This document shows, piece by piece, positions 1 to 6,397 of a stretch of 21,063 bases of DNA. The position numbers and the translations under genes were made by a program. Source of the stretch: Deltaproteobacteria bacterium (GTDB lineage Bacteria; Desulfobacterota; Desulfobulbia; Desulfobulbales; VMSU01); contig JAJYJA010000022.1 in the NCBI GenBank assembly GCA_021789795.1, positions 1-21,063 of the forward strand, in the 5' to 3' direction. Each line of letters opens with the position of its first letter. Within the stretch, counting starts at the first letter, position 1. Under the pieces are notes generated by a model, which was given only the letters and a program-made list of their open reading frames with translations, searched no databases and was not told the DNA's origin.

Positions 1-32
1 GCTTAGCCATCGGCTACCTTTTTGCGAGATCA
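1..32 (+). repeat. Dispersed repeat unit, copy 1 (window edge)
   Basis: First of three copies of a unit beginning GCTTAGCCATCGGCT and ending near CGAGATC. It matches the minus-strand copy at 3881-3912 except for one substitution and one missing G. The core TAGCC-ATC-GGCTA is a short inverted repeat followed by a T-rich run. This copy lies 35 bp upstream of the lipoprotein gene, in the same direction. It starts at the first base of the window, so its left limit is unknown. No mobile element is inserted beside this copy. Confidence 0.75.
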
Positions 33-67
33 TCAACGTTAGGCCATAGCCAAAAAAACACCACGCC

Positions 68-703
68 ATGCGCAAGACCCTCCTCGCCGCCCTGCTGGCC
101 GTCTCCCTGGCCGGCTGCGCCACGGCGACCGAAAGACAGGCCACCACCGGCACCCCGGTCCGGAAGAGCGCCCCGGTGGTGGCCATCCACCCCCTGGAGG
201 CGGACACCTACGCCCACGCCTCGGTGGCCATCCTGCCCTTCCTGGTGCCGGAGGGCGTTGACCCCCAGCTGGGCCGGCGGGTGGCCCTGCTGTATCAGGA
301 CATCCTGCTCGGCAAGGCGGTCTTCCCCACCGTCCGGGTGCTCGATTCGTCTTACGGGGATTTCCGGGAGGCCCTGGCCGCCGGGCGGCTGGCAGACACC
401 GACCTGGTGCTGGCCGGCAAGATCAACTATGCCGTGGAGGGAACGGAGCTGGGGGGGGCGCGCCTCGACGTGACGGTGCGTTTGTTGAACGTCCGCACCC
501 AGGCCACGGTGTGGAGTATCAGCCAGGCCATGGATCAGCCTTACTCCTACCCCAACGGCGACCTAATGCGGGTCTTGCGGGACGCCGCCTTGATGCCGGA
601 GACCCGCCGCTCGGTGGGCGCCCCGGCCCTGCCCAACATGCTGATGCAGTCCGCCGAGGACATGGCGGACGTCATGGCCGGCTCGCGCTACGTGCGGAGA
701 TGA
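68..703 (+). CDS. Small envelope lipoprotein, function unknown
   Basis: A 211-residue protein with a clear lipoprotein signal peptide: positive start (MRK), hydrophobic stretch, and lipobox L14-A15-G16-C17, so it should be lipidated at Cys17 and membrane-anchored. Residues about 50-165 (VAILPF near the start, then DLVLAGKINY and LDVTVRLLNV) look like the alpha/beta fold of CsgG/LpoB-type lipoproteins, in which a pathway-building or accessory lipoprotein begins with a VAVLPF-like strand. That resemblance is by pattern only. No good Shine-Dalgarno precedes the ATG. A weak candidate promoter (TTGCGA at 22-27, 17-bp spacer, CATAGC at 45-50) overlaps the dispersed repeat. The gene is convergent with purA, 26 bp away. 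Confidence 0.8.
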   Translation: MRKTLLAALLAVSLAGCATATERQATTGTPVRKSAPVVAIHPLEADTYAHASVAILPFLVPEGVDPQLGRRVALLYQDILLGKAVFPTVRVLDSSYGDFREALAAGRLADTDLVLAGKINYAVEGTELGGARLDVTVRLLNVRTQATVWSISQAMDQPYSYPNGDLMRVLRDAALMPETRRSVGAPALPNMLMQSAEDMADVMAGSRYVRR

Positions 704-710
704 GGGGGCC

Positions 711-727
711 GCCAGGCTCTACCTGGC
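711..727. terminator. Hairpin between convergent lipoprotein and purA genes
   Basis: GCCAGG-CTCTA-CCTGGC forms a perfect 6-bp stem with a 5-nt loop in the 26-bp gap between two converging stop codons. There is no T-tract on either side, so it may be a weak terminator or only a 3'-end stabilising hairpin. Confidence 0.3.
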
Positions 728-729
728 AA

Positions 730-2025
730 TCACCCCTTTGAAAATGGGTTCTTAAGCAGCATGGTCTGCTCGCGGCCCGGGCCGACCGAGACGATATAGG
801 CCGGGGTCTCGGTCAACTCCTCGATCCGCCGGATGTAGTCGCGGGCCTTGGCCGGCAGGGCGTCAAGGCTCACCACCCCGGCGATCTCCTCCTGCCAGCC
901 AGGCAGCTCCTGGTAGAGCGGCTGCAAACGGCTGGTGACCCGGATATTGCCGGGCATGGCCGCAAACCGCCGGCCGTCCGCCTGGTAGGCGGTGGCGATC
1001 TTCAGGGTAGGCAGGCCGCTTAGGACGTCGAGCTTGGTGATCGCCAGGCCGTTGATGCCGTTTAGACGCACCGCCTCGCTGGCCACCACCGCGTCCAGCC
1101 AGCCGCAGCGCCGCTTACGCCCGGTGGTGGCCCCGAACTCGCAACCCCGCTCCTGCAAGCGGTCGCCGGTGGCGTCGAGCAGCTCGCTGGGGAACGGCCC
1201 CTCCCCCACCCGGGTGGTGTAGGCCTTCAGGATGCCGATCACCGCGTCGATGTGCGAGGGGCCGAAGCCGGAGCCGGTGCAGGCGCTGCCGGCCACGGTA
1301 TTGGACGAGGTGACGAAGGGGTAGGTGCCGTGGTCGATGTCGAGCTGGGTGCCCTGGGCGCCCTCGAAGAGGATGTGCTTGCCGGCCTTGCGGCCCTGAT
1401 CCAAGGCCACGGAGACGTTCTGAATAAAGGGCGCCAGCCGCTCGGCGTAGCCCATGAACTCGACCCGGAGGGCCTCGAAATCAAGCCCGGCCCCGGCCTC
1501 GGCCAACACCGCCCGCTTCTCGGCCAGGTTGTCGGCCAATTTGTCGCGGAAAAGCTCGGGGTCGAGGAGTTCGCCCAGCTTGATCCCCCGGCGCAGCACC
1601 TTGTCCCCGTAACAGGGCCCGATGCCCCGGCCGGTGGTGCCGATCTTCTTGCCCTTCTTCATGCTGGCCTCGCTTGCCTGATCGAGCAGTCGGTGATAGG
1701 GCATGATCAGGTGGCAGTTTTCGCTGATCATCAGTCGTTCCGGGGTGATACTCATCCCGCTCGCCGCCAGTTGCTCCATCTCGGAAAGCAAGATGCCGGC
1801 GTCCAGCACCACCCCGTTGCCGATGAAGCACTTCTTGTCCGGGTAGAGGATGCCGGAGGGGATCAGGTGGAAGATGAATTTCTTGCCCTCCACCACCAGG
1901 GTGTGCCCGGCGTTGTTGCCGCCCTGGAAACGCACCACGTAATCGGCATAGCCGGTCAAGAGATCGACCACCTTGCCCTTGCCTTCGTCACCCCACTGGG
2001 TGCCCACCACCACCACGTTGGCCAT
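730..2025 (-). CDS. purA: Adenylosuccinate synthase
   Basis: A 431-residue, full-length enzyme that joins IMP and aspartate using GTP to give adenylosuccinate, the first committed step to AMP, in the cytosol. The N-terminal GTP/IMP loop is GDEGKGK at residues 12-18 with the catalytic Asp13. NNAGHT supplies His41, matching the E. coli numbering. The GTTGRGIGP segment and the C-terminal TKLDVLSG motif are present. The ATG has a strong Shine-Dalgarno (TAAGGAG, complement of 2034-2040) 8 nt upstream. It is expressed from its own near-consensus promoter at 2103-2131 and appears monocistronic, converging on the lipoprotein gene. Confidence 0.98.
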   Translation of the reverse strand: MANVVVVGTQWGDEGKGKVVDLLTGYADYVVRFQGGNNAGHTLVVEGKKFIFHLIPSGILYPDKKCFIGNGVVLDAGILLSEMEQLAASGMSITPERLMISENCHLIMPYHRLLDQASEASMKKGKKIGTTGRGIGPCYGDKVLRRGIKLGELLDPELFRDKLADNLAEKRAVLAEAGAGLDFEALRVEFMGYAERLAPFIQNVSVALDQGRKAGKHILFEGAQGTQLDIDHGTYPFVTSSNTVAGSACTGSGFGPSHIDAVIGILKAYTTRVGEGPFPSELLDATGDRLQERGCEFGATTGRKRRCGWLDAVVASEAVRLNGINGLAITKLDVLSGLPTLKIATAYQADGRRFAAMPGNIRVTSRLQPLYQELPGWQEEIAGVVSLDALPAKARDYIRRIEELTETPAYIVSVGPGREQTMLLKNPFSKG

Positions 2026-2070
2026 TATCTTTTCTCCTTAAAGGGAGGTTAAGCCTGATCTTGCTGTTTT

Positions 2071-2088
2071 CATCCGCAACCGCGGATG
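2071..2088 (-). promoter_or_regulatory. Hairpin at the 5' end of the purA mRNA
   Basis: On the purA strand CATCCGC-GGTT-GCGGATG makes a perfect 7-bp stem with a 4-nt loop, starting only about 8-15 nt after the expected transcription start. No T-run follows, so it is not an intrinsic terminator. A 5' stabilising hairpin is the simplest reading. Confidence 0.45.
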
Positions 2089-2102
2089 ATTTCTGGGCGG
2101 GC

Positions 2103-2131
2103 ATCATAGTCAAAGCCAGGTCAAATGTCAA
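2103..2131 (-). promoter_or_regulatory. Sigma-70-type promoter of purA
   Basis: Read on the minus strand: -35 TTGACA (2126-2131), 17-bp spacer, -10 TATGAT (2103-2108). This is a perfect -35, optimal spacing and 5/6 for the -10. The spacer contains further TTGAC words, so the motif TTGAC occurs three times (complements of 2109-2113, 2120-2124 and 2127-2131). They could be an operator or chance. Confidence 0.7.
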
Positions 2132-2160
2132 TCACGGCCCCGCCGGCAACAAATTCCCGC

Positions 2161-2189
2161 TTGCCTTGCGCCAGGCTTTCCTCTAAGAT
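2161..2189 (+). promoter_or_regulatory. Candidate promoter of the transglycosylase gene
   Basis: TTGCCT (2161-2166), 17-bp spacer, TAAGAT (2184-2189), about 57 bp before the GTG start. Match is moderate (4/6 and 4/6) but the spacing is ideal and the site lies in the divergent gap with purA. Confidence 0.4.
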
Positions 2190-2246
2190 GGAAGACAAAA
2201 CCGCCCGCGTGGCCCGCCAAACTTAAAGAGATCACCCTTCCGAACC

Positions 2247-2870
2247 GTGAACGTCCCGCACCCCGCCCGACTCCTCGCCATCGCCGCCGCCCTGATCCTG
2301 ACCCCCGCCCTCTGCCGCCCGGCCCGGGCCGAGATTTACTACTTCACCGACGCCAGGGGGGTGGTGCACTACACCAACGTCCTGACCGATCCCCGCTACA
2401 AGCCCCTGCCCGGCATCATCACCCTCCGTCGGCCCCTGCGCCGGAGCTGGCCCCGCCACTACCGCTCCGCCTCCCACTCGGAGCGCGACTTCGACTCCCA
2501 CATCCAGGAGGCGGCCCAGCGCTACGATATCGACCCCCTGCTGCTCAAGGCGGTCATCAAGCAGGAGTCAAACTTCAACCCCTACGCCATCTCGGACAAG
2601 GGCGCCCAGGGCCTGATGCAGCTCATGCCCGGCACCGCCCGGGACCTGGCGGTGCGCGATGTCTTCGACCCCCGGGAGAACATCCTGGGCGGCGCCAAAT
2701 ACCTAAGACAGCTATACTCCCAGTTCAGAGGCGACCTGGCCCTGACCCTGGCCTCGTACAACGCCGGCCCGGAGCGGGTGGGGATGGCCAACAACATCCC
2801 TAATATCCCCGAGACCAGGGACTACGTCCGCTCGGTCATCGCGCTCTACAACCGCTACCGGGGCTACTAG
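2247..2870 (+). CDS. Periplasmic lytic transglycosylase (SLT domain) with DUF4124-like N-terminus
   Basis: A 207-residue exported muramidase-like enzyme that would cleave peptidoglycan between MurNAc and GlcNAc to form 1,6-anhydro ends. Residues 1-28 are a signal peptide (hydrophobic AIAAALILTPAL, then ARA). Residues 29-55 (IYYFTDARGVVHYTN) look like the DUF4124 module often found before SLT domains. Residues 83-205 are the SLT (Slt70 C-terminal) domain: catalytic Glu107 in KQESNFNP, GLMQLMPGTA at 122-131, and SYNAGP at 170-175. Start is GTG, with no strong ribosome-binding site. Its stop overlaps the tatC stop on the other strand through a shared CTAG (2867-2870). Confidence 0.93.
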   Translation: MNVPHPARLLAIAAALILTPALCRPARAEIYYFTDARGVVHYTNVLTDPRYKPLPGIITLRRPLRRSWPRHYRSASHSERDFDSHIQEAAQRYDIDPLLLKAVIKQESNFNPYAISDKGAQGLMQLMPGTARDLAVRDVFDPRENILGGAKYLRQLYSQFRGDLALTLASYNAGPERVGMANNIPNIPETRDYVRSVIALYNRYRGY

Positions 2871-3699
2871 GCGTCCAGCCGCCGCCCGTCGGCTTCCGAA
2901 TTCTGCTCAATGGCGGCCGGCCCCGCCCCCAACGGCTCGCCGGCCGTCCCCGCCCTCGACCCGGCGGCCAGCCGCTGGCGTCCGAACAGCCAGACCGCAA
3001 CTATGCTGACCTCGTAGAGGACGATCAGGGGAATGGCCATCAGCACCTGGTTGACCACGTCGGGGGTGGGGGTGAGGATGGCGGCGACGATGAAGGAGGC
3101 CAGGAAGGCGTACTTGCGGTTCTTGATCAAAAAGGCGGGGGAGACCAGCCCCAGCTTGGCGAGCAGCACCATAAACACCGGCAGCTCGAAGACCACCCCG
3201 AAGGCGAGCAGCATCCGCACCACGAGCGAGAAGTACTCGCCCACCGTCGGCATGACCGTCAAATGGCCGTGGGAGTAGCTAGTCAGGAACTTGAAGGCCG
3301 GGGGCAAGACCACCAGATAACCAAAGGCGGCCCCGGCCAGAAAACACAGGCCGGAGAGCAAGGCGAAGGGAATGAGCACCCGCCTCTCGTGCCGGTACAG
3401 GCCCGGGGCCACGAACCGCCAGATCTGGTAGAAGATGACCGGCGAGGCCAGGAACACCCCGCAGGCCACCGCCAGCTTCAGATAAAAAAAAAGCCGCCGG
3501 TGTAGGAGGTAAAGATCAGCGAGGAGCCGGCGGGCAGGACCTTAAGCAGAGGCCTCAGGAACCAGTCTCCGATCTCCTTGCCGTAAACGTAACTCAAGCC
3601 CGAGGTGGCGAGCACCGCCAGCAGCGAGACCACCAGGCAGTCGCGCAAATCCCGCAGATGCTCGGTCAAGGCCTGCTGTTTGAGATCCTCCATCGTCAT
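2867..3699 (-). CDS. tatC: Sec-independent translocase TatC, split by a frame change at a T9 run
   Basis: TatC is the multispanning core receptor of the twin-arginine export pathway, which binds RR signal peptides of folded, often cofactor-bearing proteins. Here it reads as two frames. Bases 3699-3478 encode 73 residues (LTEHLRDLRDCLVVSLLAVL, first membrane helix, ending GGFFFI and stop). Bases 3484-2867 continue in the -1 frame with YLKLAV, then FLASPVIFYQIWRFVAPGLYRHE and the remaining helices. One extra T in the nine-T run at 3484-3492 joins them into a normal 277-residue TatC. The conserved Glu in YRHERR (about residue 105) and FGVVFELPV are intact and no other lesion is seen. It may be a sequencing error, a recent mutation, or recoding by slippage. 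MITE A lies 18 bp upstream of the ATG, leaving room for the AAGGGG ribosome-binding site. No tatA/tatB adjoins. Confidence 0.9.
3484..3492 (-). other. Slippery T9 run at the tatC frame junction
   Basis: On the tatC strand the frame runs GGC TTT TTT TTT ATC TGA. Adding one T by transcriptional slippage, or a -1 ribosomal shift on U-UUU-UUU, restores TTT TTT TTT TAT CTG AAG and the full TatC reading frame. Homopolymer A/T runs of this length are known sites of RNA polymerase slippage, and also of sequencing error. Confidence 0.6.
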
Positions 3700-3709
3700 C
3701 CCACCCCTT

Positions 3710-3879
3710 AAATTTGCGTAACTATCCAGCTTAGTGCCGCAGAATTGGCATCTACTGGGTACCGTAACTATTCAGCCGCGCCCCAGATGCGCGAAACCCA
3801 GCCGGCGAGCTATACTTTCGGTATGTGAGCCGGCTGGTGACAAAGCAGATGGGGTGCGGCTGGATAGTTACAAATTTGC
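3710..3879 (+). mobile_element. MITE A: 154-bp non-autonomous element with 8-bp target duplication (IS66-like ends)
   Basis: The element proper is 3718-3871. It starts GTAACTATCCAGC and ends with the exact reverse complement GCTGGATAGTTAC (13-bp terminal inverted repeats). The flanks 3710-3717 and 3872-3879 are both AAATTTGC, a perfect 8-bp direct repeat. A second, about 95% identical copy is at 9551-9704. Inside, 3764-3785 repeats the end sequence and pairs with 3850-3871 (22 bp, 2 mismatches). A central stem CCAGCCGGC/GCCGGCTGG caps a long hairpin. No coding potential. Ends starting GTAA plus 8-bp duplications are typical of the IS66 family, so it is probably mobilised in trans by an IS66-type transposase, which is not in this window. 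Confidence 0.88.
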
Positions 3880-3880
3880 T

Positions 3881-3912
3881 GATCTCGCCAAAAAGATAGC
3901 CGATGGCTAAGC
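3881..3912 (-). repeat. Dispersed repeat unit, copy 2
   Basis: Reverse complement of the unit at 1-32 (GCTTAGCCATCGGCT then a T-rich run then GGCGAGATC). Read in its own direction it points at tatC, with MITE A inserted just after its GATCA end. The rest of this divergent gap (3913-4043) holds only a weak inverted repeat (CCCCG at 3965-3969 with CGGGG at 3981-3985). I see no convincing promoter or RNA gene there. Confidence 0.78.
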
Positions 3913-4043
3913 ATACATAATGAATATGCCGGACGAGCCAAACCGCCCCGCAATTCTGTTCAATCCCCGCTGGTGTTGGACGGGGACGCAGCAGATCGGT
4001 CTTTTGGCGACGCCATCAAGTTCCACATCCTCATAACACTGCC

Positions 4044-4931
4044 ATGCCCAACCTCGACGTTCCTACCATGTCCGCCGATCAATTGCAAGCCGGCCGCATG
4101 CGCCTGGCCCGACCGGTGCTGCCCCTGGCCAGACTGGTGGAGATCCTCTTCCTGAGCGGCCCCTTTGCCACCGCCGCCGAGGTGCTGGCCGAACTTAACG
4201 AACCCATCGAGACCGCCGCCATCCGCTACCCGGCCCCCGCCGCTACCCTTACCCCCCACCTCGACCTGCTCGGCGAATTCGAGCGGCTGAAAGATCCGCG
4301 CCCGGCCAGCTATACGGTGCTCGCCCCGGATGGGGAGACCCTCCCGCTCCTGGAGGCGGTGGAGGCCTGGGTGGCCCAGAAGATCTTGACCAGGGAACTG
4401 GAGGCCATCAACAGCCTGCTGTGCGGGCCGGGCGGCTGCGCCCTGTGCTGCCAGGGGCCAACCGCCGACATGCGCCAAGATTTCTTCGCGATCCCGCTGA
4501 GCGCGGCGGAAGTCGGCCTCTTTCCCCTCCCCTGCCACGACAGCCCGGCATCGCGCCGCCTGACCGCCGACAGCGAACCGCCCCTGGCCGTGGCGGGCCG
4601 CCCCTTCTTCGCGGCCCCGGCGGGACTCTACCACTGGCGTGACGGCTGGGGCATGATCCTGCCCCGGCGGACCTCCTGCCCACAACTGGGCGCCGACGGG
4701 GTCTGCGCCATCTATCCCCAGCGGCCCCAGGTCTGCCGCCGGCCCCAAATCTTCGCCTATCGCCTGGAGCAGGCGGCCCGGGAGGTAGCCGAGACAGTGA
4801 CGGTCTGGGTTGAGCGAGGCAAGCTGCTGGCCGTCTGGGACTGCCCCTACGTGCGGGCCCTACGCCCGGAGATCGCGGCCTACGCCGAGGCCTGCGAGCT
4901 TGAACCGATTTTCAAGGAAAACAAGGCCTAA
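4044..4931 (+). CDS. YkgJ-like (CxxxxCxxCC) metal-cluster domain protein
   Basis: A 295-residue cytosolic protein with a YkgJ-type zinc/iron-chelating cysteine pattern: Cys127, Cys132, Cys135 and Cys136 in CGPGGCALCC, then Cys212 (TSCPQL), Cys221 (VCAIYPQRPQVC) and Cys231, with Cys267 (DCPYV) further on. The family is usually annotated as Fe-S or zinc binding, without a settled reaction. The N-terminal 120 residues lack a recognised domain and are mostly helical-looking. The start is uncertain: ATG 4044 or ATG 4068, neither with a clear ribosome-binding site. Its stop lies 7 bp from that of the convergent response regulator. It stands alone, so context does not show a substrate. Confidence 0.8.
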   Translation: MPNLDVPTMSADQLQAGRMRLARPVLPLARLVEILFLSGPFATAAEVLAELNEPIETAAIRYPAPAATLTPHLDLLGEFERLKDPRPASYTVLAPDGETLPLLEAVEAWVAQKILTRELEAINSLLCGPGGCALCCQGPTADMRQDFFAIPLSAAEVGLFPLPCHDSPASRRLTADSEPPLAVAGRPFFAAPAGLYHWRDGWGMILPRRTSCPQLGADGVCAIYPQRPQVCRRPQIFAYRLEQAAREVAETVTVWVERGKLLAVWDCPYVRALRPEIAAYAEACELEPIFKENKA

Positions 4932-4938
4932 GGCGGGA

Positions 4939-6168
4939 TTACTCCACCCGGCTGGCCAGCCAGCGGTAGAGCTTGACCGAATCCTGGTGGTTTAGGTCGC
5001 AGTCCATACCCTTGCCGACCAGCTTGTAGGCGGTCTGGTAGCCGGCCCGCTTGGCGGCGGGATCAACGGCGGCATTGGCCTGTTCGACGTGGATCACCGC
5101 CAGGTTGAAGTAATACACCGCCATATCCGGGGGCGGGATGCCGTGATTCTTGGCCGTGCGCCAAAGGCGAACGGTCCGGTCCAGCATGAAGATGGCCGGC
5201 TCATAGGACTTCGCCGCCTTGAAGAGCAGGGCGAATTTGTTGAGCAGTCTGGGGTTGCTTAAGGTTGGGTCGATGTATTTCCGGTAGGCCACCTCGGCCT
5301 CGGCGGTCATCCCGGACTGGAGATAGATACGGAAGATCTTCTCTAAGGTGCCCAGGTCATCGGAATCGGCGTGGCGGCCCGCCACCTTCAAGGCCTCCCG
5401 CACCCCCTGGTGGTCGCCCAGCCGGGCGCAGGCCAGGGCCAGGGCCAGGTTGCGCTCGACGTTGTAGGGCGACAGCCTGTCCACCCGGCGCAGCACCTCC
5501 CGCTCTTGCTGGTAATTTTTCTCCCGGCGGTGGATCAAACCCAGCAGGTCGTAGGCCTTGGGGTAGGCCTCCTTGATCTCGAGGCAGCGGTTAAGGCAGC
5601 GCTTGGCCTCCTCCAGTCGTCCCTGGCGCTGGTGAACGACGGCGCTGAAGTAGTAGGGGTCGGCCTCCAGGGGTTGCAGACCGCTGGCCCGCTCGAAGGC
5701 GGCCAGGGCCGGCTCCGCCTGCCCCTCCTGGGCCAGCAGCCGGCGGCCCTCTTGCAGGGCGACCTGATAGGGCGTAGGGTTGAATTTCCGCTCCAGCACC
5801 CGGTCGATCTCGGCCTCCAGCTTGATAGGGGTGAAGGGCTTGATGATGTAGGAATCAACCTCGACCTCGATACTCGACATCAGCCGGTTGATGTTCTCCT
5901 CGCCGGTGACCATGATGAAGGGCGTCTCCCACAGCCGCTCCGAGGCCCGGAGTTTGGTAAGCAGCTCGATACCGTTCATCCTGGGCATGACCAGGTCGGA
6001 GATGACCAGGTGAACCGTCTCCTCCCGGTTCAGACGCTCCCAGGCCTCCTTGCCGTTGCCGGCGGTCAGTACCTCCTTGAAGCACAGCCGTTCCAGCATG
6101 GGGAGAAACATCTTCAGCATCACCGGGTTATCTTCGACCACCAGCACGGTCAGCCCTGTACGCTCCAT
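4939..6168 (-). CDS. Response regulator: CheY-like receiver plus TPR repeats
   Basis: A 409-residue cytosolic signalling protein. Residues 6-125 are a receiver domain with every phosphorylation residue: acidic pair Glu12-Asp13, phospho-acceptor Asp58 (ISDLVMP), Thr88 (MVTGE) and Lys110 (IIKPF). From about residue 130 to 360 there are tandem TPR-like helix pairs (for example ALAAFERASGLQPLEADPYY, AKRCLNRCLEIKEAYPKAY, and the stretch with AEAEVAYRKYI). There is no DNA-binding or enzymatic output domain, so the output is probably protein-protein binding controlled by phosphorylation. AGGAG (complement of 6175-6179) lies 6 nt before the ATG. No histidine kinase is adjacent, making it an orphan in this window. 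Confidence 0.9.
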   Translation of the reverse strand: MERTGLTVLVVEDNPVMLKMFLPMLERLCFKEVLTAGNGKEAWERLNREETVHLVISDLVMPRMNGIELLTKLRASERLWETPFIMVTGEENINRLMSSIEVEVDSYIIKPFTPIKLEAEIDRVLERKFNPTPYQVALQEGRRLLAQEGQAEPALAAFERASGLQPLEADPYYFSAVVHQRQGRLEEAKRCLNRCLEIKEAYPKAYDLLGLIHRREKNYQQEREVLRRVDRLSPYNVERNLALALACARLGDHQGVREALKVAGRHADSDDLGTLEKIFRIYLQSGMTAEAEVAYRKYIDPTLSNPRLLNKFALLFKAAKSYEPAIFMLDRTVRLWRTAKNHGIPPPDMAVYYFNLAVIHVEQANAAVDPAAKRAGYQTAYKLVGKGMDCDLNHQDSVKLYRWLASRVE

Positions 6169-6267
6169 GACGAGCTCCTGGCAAAATTAAATTATCCCTT
6201 TAACTACCATAGCTTGCCATGTAATAGCAGGGATGCAAAGAAAAATCTTGCTGCCTGCCGATCAAAA

Positions 6268-6296
6268 TTGACACCTGTGGCTTTTCGGGCTAACTT
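6268..6296 (+). promoter_or_regulatory. Candidate promoter of the CoA-disulfide reductase gene
   Basis: Perfect -35 TTGACA (6268-6273), exact 17-bp spacer, and weaker -10 TAACTT (6291-6296), about 100 bp upstream of the chosen ATG in the divergent gap with the response regulator. The -10 match is only 3/6. Confidence 0.45.
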
Positions 6297-6397
6297 GCGC
6301 CGACGTATCCGTCGCGCTTTTTGTGGTAGTTGTGGACATGCCCGCCGGGCCGGACGGACGCCTTGGCGACCCAATATCCCAGCAAGAGGAATTGATC

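Noticed and set aside
1252..2052. Long plus-strand open frame of about 266 codons opposite purA
   Set aside because: It is the antisense of a certain purA gene in GC-rich DNA. The translation is rich in Gly/Ala/Val/His with no domain, and it lacks a ribosome-binding site.
3955..3990. GTTCAATCCCC-like stretch suggesting a tRNA T-arm
   Set aside because: No acceptor stem, anticodon arm or CCA end can be built around it. The surrounding CCCCG/CGGGG pairing is only a weak inverted repeat.
6323..6397. Upstream GTG start extending the flavoprotein by 25 residues
   Set aside because: The extra residues are not flavoprotein-like, and the ATG at 6398 has a good ribosome-binding site and begins at the FAD motif.
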